A stretch of 64,000 nt of DNA, from the NCBI GenBank assembly GCA_004154925.1, contig QJNS01000116.1, positions 1-64,000 on the forward strand, written 5' to 3'. The notes under the pieces are model-generated. The model had not been told where the DNA came from. It searched no databases and worked only from the letters and a program-made list of their open reading frames with translations. The stretch is from Monosporascus cannonballus (lineage: Eukaryota > Ascomycota > Sordariomycetes > Xylariales). A program made the translations under genes and the position numbers. Shown here one piece after another: positions 10,509 to 22,559 of the stretch (its first letter is position 1; every line of letters starts with the position of its first letter).

Positions 10509-13500
10509 CTATTTCCTTTTTTCAAAGATTTTTATTTTAAAAATAAAAACCGTAAATAGTTATTTTTATTTATTGAAAAAAGTCCTAGGAAATCTTTTAT
10601 TAATTTTACTATAACAGACCGTATTTAAAAAGAAAAAAGAAAACCTCGTTTGAATTAATGTAAGGCGCGTAATAACTGTGCAGATTTTATTAAGAAGTTT
10701 GGTTTTAAAGTTGTTTTTTGTTTGAATTATGTTCGTTTTGGGAAGTTTAACTGCTTTTATATAATCGATATCCCAAGCTATAATTATTGCATTTATCGCT
10801 AACGTTCGGCTTATGACGTATTGGACATGAATTTTTTAGCGAAAATTAGGGAAAAACGTAAGCGTCTATAAAAGGAATAATGTGAAATAAAAGATAAGTT
10901 AATAGAACTTCTGGGTCGGTTAAAACATTTACGGTTTTAATAAGACGTTTTGTAGAAAAAGGCCTTTGTTATTTTAAAGGAAAATTATAAACTAGATTAA
11001 CTGGAAAAATAAAAAAGATTAAAAGAGAAATAACGATAAATAAAAGCAAAATAAGTACGATTTGTTTCCGAAATAGACGTTATTACGGAAATGTTTATTT
11101 TTTTCGATTGGAACGCCGCAAGGTTAAATTTAAACGAGGGACCGTTATCGTCTACGACTTTAGCCGTATTAAAGATAATTGGTCAGGATTTTGGCGGTGG
11201 AACGTCTTAATTAGGTTTATCGTATTCGTTAAGTGGTTAAGTGATTTTTACGAGTTTTCTTTATGTACGTATTTTTCTTATTTAATCAGGTATTAAATTT
11301 TGTTTTTAATTATTTTGGAATTTAGTATTCGTTTGATTTCGTATTCGTTAAAATCTTTTTTAAGTTTTAGTTTCGTTTTTAATAAAACGTTCTTAGATGT
11401 TAGTTTAAGTAAAGAAATATGGAAAATAGGATGTATTTTTATGTTTTTAAATAACGCTAATCGGTAATTAGTTGTGGAAATAATTTCATTAATTTTGAAT
11501 AAATTAAGCTTTTTAAAATCGAGCTTATCGTTAGGTTTTTTTGTTTTAATCTGTAAGATATTTACGGTTGCGTTTTGTTTTTAGCGTAATAAATAAACCT
11601 TATTTCCTTTTGTTAAAATTGGTCCCTTAATTTCTTTTTTATTATAATACTGGGCCGTTCGTTATTAAAGGAATTATAATTTGTTTTAAAAACGTACTTA
11701 AATCGTTCTAATTTTTGTAATTAATATTTTTGCTTTTGGGGTAATTATAATAACCTTTGGTGTTTTATTAAACGATTATTTAAGTCGTTTCGTTTTTGCT
11801 TTATGTCCGTATATAGCTATATAAGGAGATATGCCTACATTTTCGTTAATAAACGTATTGTAAACGATTTGTGGTATTGGTTAAAACTTTATTTAATTGT
11901 TTTGTTAGTAATTGACATAATTTCGAAAATATTATTCCAAATTTTAATTCAGTCATTCTGTTTGTTTATTTGTTTAAAGATAATACGTTGTTAAAAATTT
12001 AAATTTAGCATTAATTTATTTAAAAAAGTTGGTGCCAAATTTTAAAATAAGAAACGTATTTTTGTCAGAAATAATTTTTTCTAGTATTCAATATTTATCA
12101 AGATAATATCTAATAAAAACGTAAGCTAAATATTTTACCGTTACGTTTTGTTTAAAAGGTAGAAAATACCTATATTTGGTAAGTTTATTAATAATTATTT
12201 ATATTTCGTCGTATTCGACTTTAGTAATTAGGTCCTTAGATAAAGATAAATTAATAATGAAATCCTAAGTTATAGTGTTTTATGCTCTGTTAAAAATATC
12301 GGTAGGTTATAATAATCCGTAAAGCATATAACATATTACTTTAACCTTGTTATAAATATTGTAATTCTTGATTATTTTTTTGATTATATGGCCTAACTTT
12401 GGAAAGCCATATCGTTTTTATAATCGTTTAATAGTTTTGAAAATTTTTTAATATCTATATAATAGGTCCTTATAAAATTCTTTTACGAATTATTCTTATT
12501 GATCTTTAAGAACATAAACTTTGTCTTAATATAATAGCTAATCTTTTGGCTGTTTTTTTAATTGCTGAATTTCTTTTTATTTTTCCGTATTGTAGGAATT
12601 CCGGAACCGTATTAAGAGTTCGGTAGTTAATTTTTTTACTATCTCGCATAACTGTATAATGCTGTCCTTGTTATATTATAGCATTTGCATGCTTTGGTTT
12701 GGGAAAGTTAGAATCGTAGTCTTTTTTGCGATTAAAAATGTCCGTTTGGATATTTTTTTTTAATATAATGGATTTTGAAATTGAATCTAGACAGAAAAAT
12801 TATTTATTTTTTATATCGTTTATTTACCTTTTAGGTTTTCATAAATTGCGTAAAGTTTTTATAATTAAAGTAAATGTCGAATGGTTTTTTAATTCCGTTA
12901 AGGAAAAGTTTTTATTTATTAAGAACATTAATAATTGTTAATAACTTTTTATCGTAAATTTGGTATTTATGTTCTACATTTCGAAATGCTTTTAAGTAAT
13001 ATGTTATTAGGTATTATTTGCCGTTATTTTTTGTTGTTTTAAAACTGTATCCAAAGCGTATTTTGAAATATCTATTTTTAGGTGTTTTTTTATTTGGATT
13101 TGGTATCTTTACGATAGGTCTATTAATAAATATTTTTTTCAGTTTTCGAAATGTATTCCTTAGTGATAAGTTTCGTTAACAGCTTAATTATATTTCTATA
13201 TCTCTTAATTAAACCGCGTATGTAATCCGTAAATTCTAAGATTTTTCGGATATCTATTACGGTCGCCTTATTAAAGATGAGCAAGTCCTTAATTGCTTTT
13301 AATTTGGAGTATTAAATCTGAATTTAGCCGAGAGTAAAAGTAAATCCTAAAAAATTTAATTTTTGCGTATACTATACATTTTTAGCAAAGTTAATTCGAA
13401 TATTCGCTTTAATTAAAATCTTAAGCACCTAAGCCATATACTTTTTATATTTCTTTAAAGTTTCTAAGTACATAAGAATGTCGTCGAGATAGACAAATAC

Positions 13501-16500
13501 GAATGTATTCAAAAATTATCTAAAAATAGTTATAACTAAATTTTGGAAACTGACGAGAGTATTAGTAAATCCTATCGGCATTATTTTGTATTCGTAAAGT
13601 CCGTATACCGTTTTAAATGTTATTTTTATTTTTTTTCGTTATTCGGATATGGTAATGGTTATTATAAAAGTTAAATATTATAAATTATTTGGTTTTGCTG
13701 GCATTTTTTTAAAAGTATTTATAAAAGTTAAAAGGTATTTATTTTTGATTATAATATTATTTAACTGTTTATAATGGATTATTTTTCGATAAACCGGATC
13801 TTTATTTTTATCGATTCTTTTATTATTTTTTGGTACTATAAAAACAGGGTATTTAATAAAAAAGTAAGAATGTCGAATACATTTTTCTTTTAATTAAGTT
13901 ATATACTTTTTTATAAGGCTTTTAATTGTTTTTGGGTTTATGTGGTAAATTTTGTGAAATTTAAAATAATATCCTTTTTTAATAGGTATCCGATAATCTT
14001 ATTAACTGTAAAAAGATAATTTATGATTTCTTTTGTCTTTAGACAGTTTTGTGAACCTTTGATATTTCGACCGTACTATAAAAACCTGATTAGAGATTGG
14101 TATTTCCTTAATAACATAATAAATTTTTCGCTTATTTTTTTCTAGTTTTTTTATTTTGTTTTTCTAAAAGAATATCCGCTTTTTTAATTAATCCGTAAGT
14201 TATTGGAATAAAGCTAAGACATATTCAGGATGATATTATGTCCAGAATATTAATAATATCCAACGAGATGCGTTTTTGGTATCTTTAAATTTGTACAGGG
14301 AATTTTTCAGTTTTTCGAAAAATTCGTTTATTTTCGTAAGTGGACAGGCTGCCGTTTACCGTACGCAATTTATAGGATTTTAGCTTATATCTCTAGTGTA
14401 TCTGATTTTCTTTTATAATCGTAAAGAAAATAAAATTATTTTTTATTTTTAAATTAATTATTACTTTAAACGTTTTGTTTTTGTATTAAAAAGAAATTTC
14501 GATTTGGTTACGTAATTCTTTTGTTACTTTGTATAAGGTTTTGTAAATTAGGGCTTTTCGATATTTTAATTTCAAAAACGTTTATAATTTTTTGACTTTT
14601 AATACCGTCCGGCTTAAGCAAATCTTTATTTGCAAATTTTTTTAATAGCATGCTTGGTATATTAGTCGTTTTTATATCGGAAACCTGTTTTTTTATCATA
14701 TTTATACTGAAATTTTAGGGGTTTTAAAGAAAAATTACCTTTATTTTAGTTTGTTTATTAATTTTGTGCTTTTTGAATTATAGAGTTAAAAAAGCCAACT
14801 TTTTGAAAAGGTATTTCTATATCTAGGAGTTCGTATTAAACGTAAAGTATCGGAACGTAATATAAATATCCTTGTAATATGACCTTTTAATTTCGTTTTG
14901 ATTTAGGATATAAGTAATAGAACTTAAGATATTGTGGTTATCGTAGAATTTTCGTATATCGATATTCGTTATTTAATTTGGTAAATATTTTTTCATTTTA
15001 TTTAGGCGAAAAAACTATTATTCTTTTAAGTTTTAAAATAAATAAAATAATTATCGATATAATAGATAGTAAAATATAACAGGTTATAAGAATTTACTGT
15101 TAACTCTTTTATATAAATAGTGCATTTTGGGAGCTCGTAAAGTTCCGAGAATAATTATTTATAGTTGTTAATATCTGGCCGAAATTAATTATTTTTTATG
15201 TGTATTTTATATTTCTGAGAATTAAAGTGGTATTAGTATTTTAGCCCTGTAGCTATTCTCGAAGTTATTTATTCTGGATGGTATTTGTAAGTTTTAAGCT
15301 TAGAATTTTAGTAAATAAAATAATCTTTGTATTTTAGGTTATTATCCTAGATTTAAATAGTTATGGCGATAATGAATTTTATGGCGATAATGAATTTTAG
15401 CTGAAAAAAAATCGAACTGATTTTTTTTTTTTTTGCCTTATTATCGGTTTTTTGTTTAGCCGCTTTAGCTTTTTTTTTTTGAGATTAGAGAATTTCTTTC
15501 TTTTTGAAGTTCTTTTTAGTAAAAAGCGATATTCGCTTTTGAAATATCTTTTTTTGCCATAATTAAAATATTTTACTTTGAATTTGTTTTTCTTAGGTTT
15601 TTTCGAAACGGAACTTATTTTCTTTGAAAATTTACCCTTATTTTTTTTTAAATCCGATTATTGGAGTTTTTATCGTTATTTTATTTTCCGGCTCTTTTTC
15701 TTCCTTAAAGTATCGATTAAAAATATATCGGCTAGCAATAATAACTTTATTTATATATTTTATAGAAATTTCTATTTTAAGTTTTACATATAATTAATTC
15801 TGAAACTAAAGTTTTAAACCGTCGTAAGAAAAATAAAGTAATATATTTTTGGCAAATTTAAATGAATTATTAAGTAATTAAACTTAATTATATATTTAAA
15901 TATTAACTTTGTTTAGCGAAAAAAATAAAACTGCTTAATTCTATATTATTCCTTATTTGAGTTTCCGAATAAGGTTTTTATTTTTTCCCTAAAATATTTA
16001 TATTTGCTAAAAATATAAATAATTATATCGGAAAATTTTTTAAGGTAATTTTATAAATAATCTTTTATAATAAGTTCGAACTATAAAAAAACTTTTCCAA
16101 TAAGTAACTAGGAAATAGCTATTACTTTTTAATAATTCTTTATTAAAGATCTTTTATAAAATTTAAGGTAAAATCTGGCCTGGACTAGAAATCCTTTCGA
16201 ATCCTTTAATCCATTATAAGATTTAGAAGAAGTTGGCTTATAGCCCTTAATATCCGGCATTTTATAATAACTAGGAGGTGAAATAATTTCTTTTTGTATC
16301 TGGTTCGTGCCGAATAATAATAGAGTTAAAGCTTTTTATTATTAAGCGAATTTAGCTTTTTTTTTAGGGTTTTGACCTTTGTTATCAGGATATATAGTGT
16401 TTCGTTAACAGTTAATTTTTTCTTTTTTTCTTTCTTTTTTTAAAACTTTGCCCTATATTTTTCCTTAGCTTTTTCTTTAACTTTTTCTCGCTTTAACTTC

Positions 16501-16819
16501 TTTTTCTAGATTTTAATAATATCCTTAAAAGTCGAGGTAAATTGTTGCTGAGATTATGAAAAAAAGAGTTTTCCCTGAGATCGAGTAATAAAAGATATTA
16601 TGTTATTAATTAATTGAAAAATGTTGTTAATAAGGGGTAAATGGTTAAATTTTATTAATATTATTTTACTGATTAATAACAGAAATCGAATATATTGTTT
16701 ATTTTTTAAACGTTATCTTATATTATTATTTATATTCGGTTTAAAAAGATTTATATCTTAATTAAGCGATAAATTATTTGTCGGCTATTAATTAAAAAGT
16801 GATTAAAATATAAGAAACG

Positions 16820-17226
16820 TATTATATATTACTTAAAGATATAAGCAGTATTCGAAATAGGGTTTTCATTTATAGGTAACACTAAGGCGAAAAATAATTT
16901 AGTAATTTGTTCGTTAAAAAATTTTAAAAATTTTCTCTTAATTAAAAAATAATATAATTGCTTTTGAATTAAGGGCCTAAATTAATAACAAAAAAACGAA
17001 ATTAAGTAGATGTTATTTATATAAAAAATTGGTTTATTATATATCCTAATTCCTTGAAATAAGTATATCGTAGATCTATATAATCTAGATGATTTGATCA
17101 ATCTATCAGATTATTTAGATCATATCAATCAGGCCAAGAACTTCTACCCGGCGTTCAGCCGTAAGAGGTCCGCGTTAGGCCTTAAAAGTTGGTTCTTTTG
17201 AGATAGGAACTTCTGTTCCTGTAATA
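16820..17226 (-). repeat. 5' LTR of the 10-17 kb gypsy element
   Basis: Direct repeat of 10101-10508. The stretch CCCGGCGTTCAGCCGTAAGAGG is less mutated here than in the partner. Confidence 0.9.
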
Positions 17227-18850
17227 ATAAATTAATTATTATATATATATAAAAAACTTATATGAAGAAAATAATTTAAAAAATAATTATAATAAAACAA
17301 TTATAAATAGTTTTGATAATATAAAAACGTATATATAGATAATAATTTAAATAATGAATTAAAAACATTAAAATCATATATAAATTTAAAAGATTTTAAC
17401 CAAAAGTAATAATATTATAAAGTATTCCAGAATAATAGTTATAATATTTTCGAAATTAATTATACGAAACTTTTTTTATAATTTTATTTATATATATTTT
17501 AAATTTAATTAACTTATATTAATTTGATTATTAACCTATTATAATAATCTTTTACATTTTTTAATATTATTTTTTAATTTAAAATAATATCTAATAATTA
17601 AGAAAATTCTTTTCGAAATATTCTTGTAGCTTTATTTTATTAGCCGGCGTAAAGCTATTCGAATTTAATTAATTAATTATTTTTATTATTTCTTTAAATT
17701 TCATAAATATTTTTAAAATTTTAATAAATTTCGTTAAAGTTTCTAAAGTAATATTAAACGAATTAATTACGTTTAAGAAACTCATATTATTATTATTTTT
17801 ATTTCCGAAAAAGATTCGAAAAAATACCGTAACAATTTTGAGATATTTGAGATACTTAGAAAAACTTTTAAATAACCCGATTTTAAATAAATTAAATCGT
17901 AATCCGAAATATTATGAAGTTTATTAACGTTTAGAAATAACTGTTTCCCTTTAAGTTTTGCTTATTATTATTTCCTTAAACGATTTTTTTTTGCTTTTAA
18001 CGTATAGTTATTTCTGAAATATTACCGCGAATTTAATTTACTGTTATCTTTAGACTTAAGTTATTTTTTTCTATAGTCGTATAAGGTCTAAATACGCCCT
18101 TATATTTTTCTTATAACGGAAGTTCTATTAATTCGGTTTATTTCGTATTAAAGTTCTATAAGTATTACCGTTTTCAAAAATTATCATTAACGCAAAAAGT
18201 CTTTATAGTTTTATCGAAATAAAACCTGTTCGTTATTATATATATATATATATTATAATTTTATGAATACGTTTAATTTTCTTTGTCTAATTATATTCTT
18301 TATTTAACGTAATATTATTAAAATTTAAATTAAAAACTAATAATTATATTTATTTAGTTTCTCTCAAATTTAAGTTTATAAAGGTTTTTAACTTTATTTA
18401 AAATTTAACATTTCGTTCGTTAAAATATTTTTAAAATAAATATTTACAAAAAAAATTACAAAAACGTTAATGATTTTTTATAGTTATTTTATATTTTAAC
18501 GTTTTTTAAAATTACGCGAAAAATTTGGAAATAAGTTAATAATATTTATTATTATTAAGTTAGAATCAACTTTTTATATAATTCTCGTATTTAATAACCG
18601 TATCGTTTATATTGCTGTAAAAAAAGCTTTTATATATTTAATAACGGAACGTTAAATTTGCGCAGTAAGGAACTCCGAATTCGTTATAGCAGAAAAGCTA
18701 TTACTATCTTGTAATAGTAATTCCTAGACCTGGTTATTTCTTTGGCTTTTTAACGAAACGTTAAAACGATATATTAATAAAGCCATTTTAAGATTCAGAT
18801 AATAATAACAACAGTTACAACCGAATATCGAAAACGTTAAAGGCTAATAG

Positions 18851-20207
18851 CAGAGAGGGGTTGCTTTCGTAAGCAGCTTTAGAGCGCTAGGGGGTACATT
18901 GGGCGAAAAACATGGATCCCTGGGCAAAATAGGTGGGGCGAAAATGTCACTTTTCCCTTCATCTGCCGCGACACCGAACACACCCTAAAGGGCCCTTCAG
19001 CTGTCCGGCCAGCAGTCCCAGTTGTCGGCTCTTGCAGCGATGATATGCGCAGTCCTTTAACAGTCTCGAAAAGCTCCGAGAAGCCGATTTCGACAGTTGA
19101 TACGTTCAATCAACCGCTCTGAGAAAATGCGACCTTCTTTCTAATGTCAACAGGCGCTAGATATCATCATCGACTGCATGCAGAAATGCATGGTATTGCG
19201 ATTCCAATGCTTGTCCAGTGGTCTAGCTTCACTTTTCTGGCTCCCTCGGCCATCTTGTCAAATGCATGAGGGCTTGCCAAGTATACAGGATCACGGGGGT
19301 ATCGATTCACAATTACACAGACTGGCGCAGTGTATCCGCCTTGGTGGAACGGAACTGCTTGGAAGAGTTACAGTACCATATGCCGTGTCTGGGGTATCCC
19401 TTGCGCAGATCCCACACAGTTTAGCTTGCTTGCAAGTGCAGCCTTTGGCAGCCGGGAAAAGCAGACTACGAATGGTAAAATGCATCATCCTGAGAGTACG
19501 GAGACTATGGACTGGCTCCGAAGTCGTGGGTGACTTAGTTTGCTTTTCGTATCACGGTCCGTAACCTGATATGCTCGGACAGGAGCTCGAAGGTTGTTCC
19601 TAGGGCAACGCCTATGAATAAAGGTTCGGGCCAATACAAAGCGCACCTCGACTTCTCCAAAACAAGCAAAACATGTGAATAACCTGCTAATGTAGCCCAC
19701 TTCTCAGCCCTGGGCTCCACGGAGCTTGCCGACACCTGCGCATACTCCCGGTATTGTAACGTGTGAGACCCGACATTCCAGGGAGCGGTTCGGGTCTAGC
19801 TCCGTAGCTAACACGTTTCTGCGTTGGGCGTACGCGTAGAGTGTCCCCTAGAGGAGGGGTTTTCTTGGCCGTTCGTATTGAATACCATTGAGAGGTGGGA
19901 GCGAACACTGGCTGAACCCTTCTCACCCACCCTGAGACGGCAGGCCAATCTGGGCAAGCTGAAAACTAACAGAAGTGAACCACGTAAGAGCAAACCTTGA
20001 CACCCGCAGTTGCACGATGGTGTAGGTTTTGGGCCATACCAGAGACAGGACGGTCATAAATTCCCTACCCAAACGAGCGGCCCACGGGAACCTGTCCCAC
20101 TTTACCGTTGTATAATAATAAGGCTTGCATCCTCCCGACAACACGGTCTCGTATATGTAGCACTTCCAACGCAAACAACGGAATCGTGTCATACTGCAGG
20201 TCCCAGA
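18851..20207. other. GC-normal intergenic region without a supported gene
   Basis: Open frames such as 19178-19564 and 19330-19533 (plus) and 18879-19109 (minus) exist but match nothing I recognise and contradict each other by overlapping. The frame through 19290-19420 (NYTDWRSVYPPWWNGTAWKS) looks protein-like and could be a decayed exon, but it has no clean start or splice sites. Confidence 0.4.
20111..20121 (+). promoter_or_regulatory. possible TATA box of the Cys-rich secreted protein gene
   Basis: TATAATAATA lies about 90 bases upstream of the ATG at 20208, in otherwise GC-richer DNA. Position and composition fit a fungal TATA element; nothing else supports it. Confidence 0.3.
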
Positions 20208-20975
20208 ATGCTGTTGAGTTTCGTATCCGTCGCAATCCTGGCTCTTGCGGCTCCTATCCTCGCAGCCCCTGCGGAGAAGGAAACCTGTCCTCGCACGTTA
20301 TGTATCGACGGTGTTAATCCATGTGGTATGTCCATCTACGCGTGACAAGCTTCTGGCAAGCACTAATCACCGCATAGGCGTGAGATGGGGTGGCTGCTAC
20401 GATGCATGTAGTCCAGAGCTACGCCCGAAACCGCCGAGGTGCCCGGTTTCCACCACCACCCGCGCAACCACCGAGGAAACATCTCCCGTGGCGACCTCCA
20501 CCTCCGGGCCGCCCCCGAGCTGCAACACCGTCTGCGTCGACGGCGCTGACGACTGCGGCCTAGTGTACCAGACCTGCATCCCGCGGTGCAGCACGCGCCC
20601 GTGGCCAAACCAGACGCCGTGCAGGCCGACGTCGGGGCTGCCGACAATCGTGCCGCCGTCTGCGCCTTCCACCACATCCAGTACGAGCGGCCCGACCGCG
20701 GCGCCGACGGGGACTACCGCCACGAGCGGCGGCGTCAGCACCACCACTAAGCCGACGTCGAGCTTCGACTGCTCTACCGTGAGCCTCTGCCAGGATTTCA
20801 TCACGACCTGTGGGACTACCACTTTGATGTACGGAGGGTGAGTTAGCTTTTGTGATGATGCTTTGATTTGATTCACGGGGAGTGGCGACTAACTTTCCGC
20901 AGCTGTTTCTCGGTTTGCGAGCCGTGGCCGACGTTCACGCCCCCCCCTTGCCCTAGTGAGGCGGTCGTACGGTAG
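20208..20975 (+). CDS. secreted protein with three six-cysteine modules
   Basis: There are three exons: 20208-20325, 20378-20837 and 20903-20975. Introns are GTATGT..CGCATAG (52 bp) and GTGAGT..CGCAG (65 bp, CTAAC branch point at 20889-20893). The product is 216 residues. Residues 1-20 form a signal peptide (MLLSFVSVAILALAAPILAA). The mature part repeats one cysteine pattern three times: residues 27-61, 88-121 and 171-209, each C-x(3-5)-C-x6-C-x6/9-C-x3-C-x10-C. Modules 1 and 2 share C[IV]DG....CG. Modules are joined by Ser/Thr/Pro-rich linkers (about 62-87 and 122-170) that are probably O-glycosylated. Such an architecture fits an apoplastic or cell-surface protein and makes it a candidate effector, but I know no named family with this spacing. 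Both introns fall between the third and fourth cysteine of a module (1 and 3). The neighbour on the other strand, facing it tail to tail, is also secreted. Confidence 0.8.
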
Positions 20976-21446
20976 CCTCACTTTTACGGGCTTGGTAGGG
21001 ACGACATTTTGTTTGGATGGAGTTCGGCAGGTACGGCGTTCAAAATGAGACGACGAGGAATTACTGTATGTGCTCGTTCATTCGATTCGCTAAACTATAA
21101 GACAACTCTCTTGAGCTATCTGGGACGTCAGCTACTTGCGTTTCCCCATGCACCTCCTACAGTGATCTCATATGAGAAATGGCTGCATATGGTATGGTAT
21201 TCCACTATATGATAGGCACTATGCATAAAGAGAGAACGCCAGCGGGTATCCGAGCCCTCGCAAATCAAGAAACCCTAAATGATCGCTGTGACGAATCGAA
21301 GCTTATATGCGTCATGCAATAACAATGTAACGTTGACTGTCCATTCTGTCCACTCATCCGAGCATCAAATGATCTCAATGACTAGCCATCACACAGCACC
21401 GAAGCGGGAGCGCGTCATAGGCCTCCGCATCCATCCATCCATCTAC
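20976..21446. other. intergenic between two convergent secreted-protein genes
   Basis: Shared 3' region of the Cys-rich protein gene (plus) and the HsbA-like gene (minus). I see no further gene in it. Confidence 0.6.
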
Positions 21447-22559
21447 CTACAGCAGAAGCGCAGCGATCAGCCCGGCAACAACGCCCACTGGGCCGGCGGC
21501 GTTCGCCGCAGCGGCCGCCGTCGGGATGGGCGGGGAGCTAGGCGTGGACGTGGGATAGAAACTCGTCGACCAGGCACCGACGGGCGCGGTCGTGCCGTAG
21601 TGCGGCCCGTCGGTGGGGGTAGGTGCGACGATCAGGAGCGACGTCTCGGACGCTTCGGTGGTGGCCGGCACGACGACCAGCGTCGAGCTCGGGGCGACGG
21701 TCAGGGGCCTAGTCGTGGTGGGCGCGGTAGAGGAGGAGCTCGAGTCCGGAGTCGGAGCACTTCCCGTCCGCTTCTCCAGCGGGGGTTGCCTGCCCGCAAG
21801 GGACGTCGCAGCCTCGGTCGGGACCAGATTCGTGGGGAACGCCGACGTGTCCGACGCGGGCGGCATGATGGCCGGGAAAGTGGACGCTTCGGATGACGGT
21901 AGCTCCGGGGAAGCGGGCGCCGTGGAGCAGGGCGGTAGTGGCAGGGCTGAGAAGGTCGCGGTGCCGGTGACGGCAGGCGCCGTCGCGTCCACAGCGCGGT
22001 TCCTGCAGTTGTCGGTGGAGAAGAATGCAGCGCCCTGAGCGAGGATGTCAGAGAGCCCGCTCGTGCCCTCGCGGACGACGTCCCGCGCCACGCTCGGCAG
22101 GCTGAGCATGACAGCGTCGATGAGCTCCGCGGATATGGCGTTGATGCGCTGCATCCGGGTCTCGGCCATGCGGCAGAGCCGGGTCTCCTCGAACTGGGTC
22201 TTCTTCGCCTCGACGTCCGAGAGCAGCGTCTGTCCCTTGACCTGGAGGGATGTCAGGATACCCGCGACGCCGAGACCGTCCGCGAGGGAGATGCGGCTGA
22301 TGCCCTTGATCTTCGAGGTGCCCTCCTGGATGACCTTGGCGAGGTTGTCGGCGTTCGCTATGACTTGTACTCCGTCGCCATCGTTTGCGAACGGCTTGAC
22401 CGAGACGTCGAGGCTGACGATGGCAGCTTCTATCTGCGCGGCGACCGACGTGAGCGTCGCTAGGTCGCGCTTGGCCCTGGTGGCGTCTAGACGACGGACG
22501 GGCTCGGACGAGACCGATAGCACTAGCGCCGGAACTGTGAGAACGAGGGATGCCTTCAT
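21447..22559 (-). CDS. HsbA-like cell-wall galactomannoprotein, probable GPI anchor
   Basis: A single open exon encodes 370 residues from ATG at 22559; the frame is open upstream, but MKASLVLTVPALVLSVSS is a proper signal peptide, so this start is chosen. A Kex2-like site (AKR) follows near residue 30. Residues about 35-190 are helical and hydrophobic-heptad-like (VAAQIEAAIVSLDVSVKPF, LAKVIQEGTSKIKG, ISAELIDAV). They match the HsbA/galactomannoprotein domain, known from hydrophobic surface binding protein A of Aspergillus. Residues about 200-350 are Ser/Thr/Pro-rich and lead to a C-terminal hydrophobic tail (GPVGVVAGLIAALLL) with small residues before it, as in GPI-anchored proteins. Expected location is the outer plasma membrane or cell wall. 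It faces the Cys-rich secreted protein gene tail to tail. Confidence 0.8.
   Translation of the reverse strand: MKASLVLTVPALVLSVSSEPVRRLDATRAKRDLATLTSVAAQIEAAIVSLDVSVKPFANDGDGVQVIANADNLAKVIQEGTSKIKGISRISLADGLGVAGILTSLQVKGQTLLSDVEAKKTQFEETRLCRMAETRMQRINAISAELIDAVMLSLPSVARDVVREGTSGLSDILAQGAAFFSTDNCRNRAVDATAPAVTGTATFSALPLPPCSTAPASPELPSSEASTFPAIMPPASDTSAFPTNLVPTEAATSLAGRQPPLEKRTGSAPTPDSSSSSTAPTTTRPLTVAPSSTLVVVPATTEASETSLLIVAPTPTDGPHYGTTAPVGAWSTSFYPTSTPSSPPIPTAAAAANAAGPVGVVAGLIAALLL

Larger units (their letters stand above)
10101..17226 (-). mobile_element. Ty3/gypsy LTR retrotransposon, RIP-inactivated
   Basis: Two direct repeats of 408 and 407 bp (10101-10508 and 16820-17226) with TG..CA-derived ends (TGTTAT...GTAATA) bound a 7.1-kb element. 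The minus strand near 13500-13470 reads FVYLDDILMYLETLKKYKK, the YxDD active site of a gypsy reverse transcriptase, followed by ...NFLGF. The element therefore runs right to left, the right LTR being the 5' one. A purine-rich stretch on the minus strand (complement of 10509-10525) sits immediately before the left LTR, as a polypurine tract should. No intact gag or pol frame survives. I could not find matching target-site duplications. Confidence 0.88.
6681..18850. other. AT-rich, RIP-type transposon block
   Basis: The base composition drops abruptly to very AT-rich and returns to normal near 18850. Sequence is dominated by TTA/TAA/ATT words. Recognisable coding pieces have Gln, Arg and Trp codons turned into stops, as expected of repeat-induced point mutation. 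Elements recognised inside are listed separately: Fot1/pogo 7190-9051, Harbinger-type relic 9310-9960, gypsy 10101-17226. I recognise no gene or element in 6681-7189, 9060-9300 or 17227-18850. Confidence 0.85.

Noticed and set aside
7246..15793. Short ORFs in the AT-rich block (7246-7443, 8615-8827, 11108-11296, 11803-11994, 12726-12941, 14508-14699, 15578-15793)
   Set aside because: They are low-complexity (Ile, Phe, Tyr, Lys, Asn) chance frames, many antisense to the identified transposon genes.
19178..19564. 128-codon plus-strand ORF as a gene
   Set aside because: No signal, domain, intron logic or recognisable family, and another frame in the same stretch looks equally protein-like.
20363..20876. 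Minus-strand ORFs over the Cys-rich gene
   Set aside because: They are antisense shadows; the plus strand has signal peptide, splice sites and the triplicated cysteine pattern.
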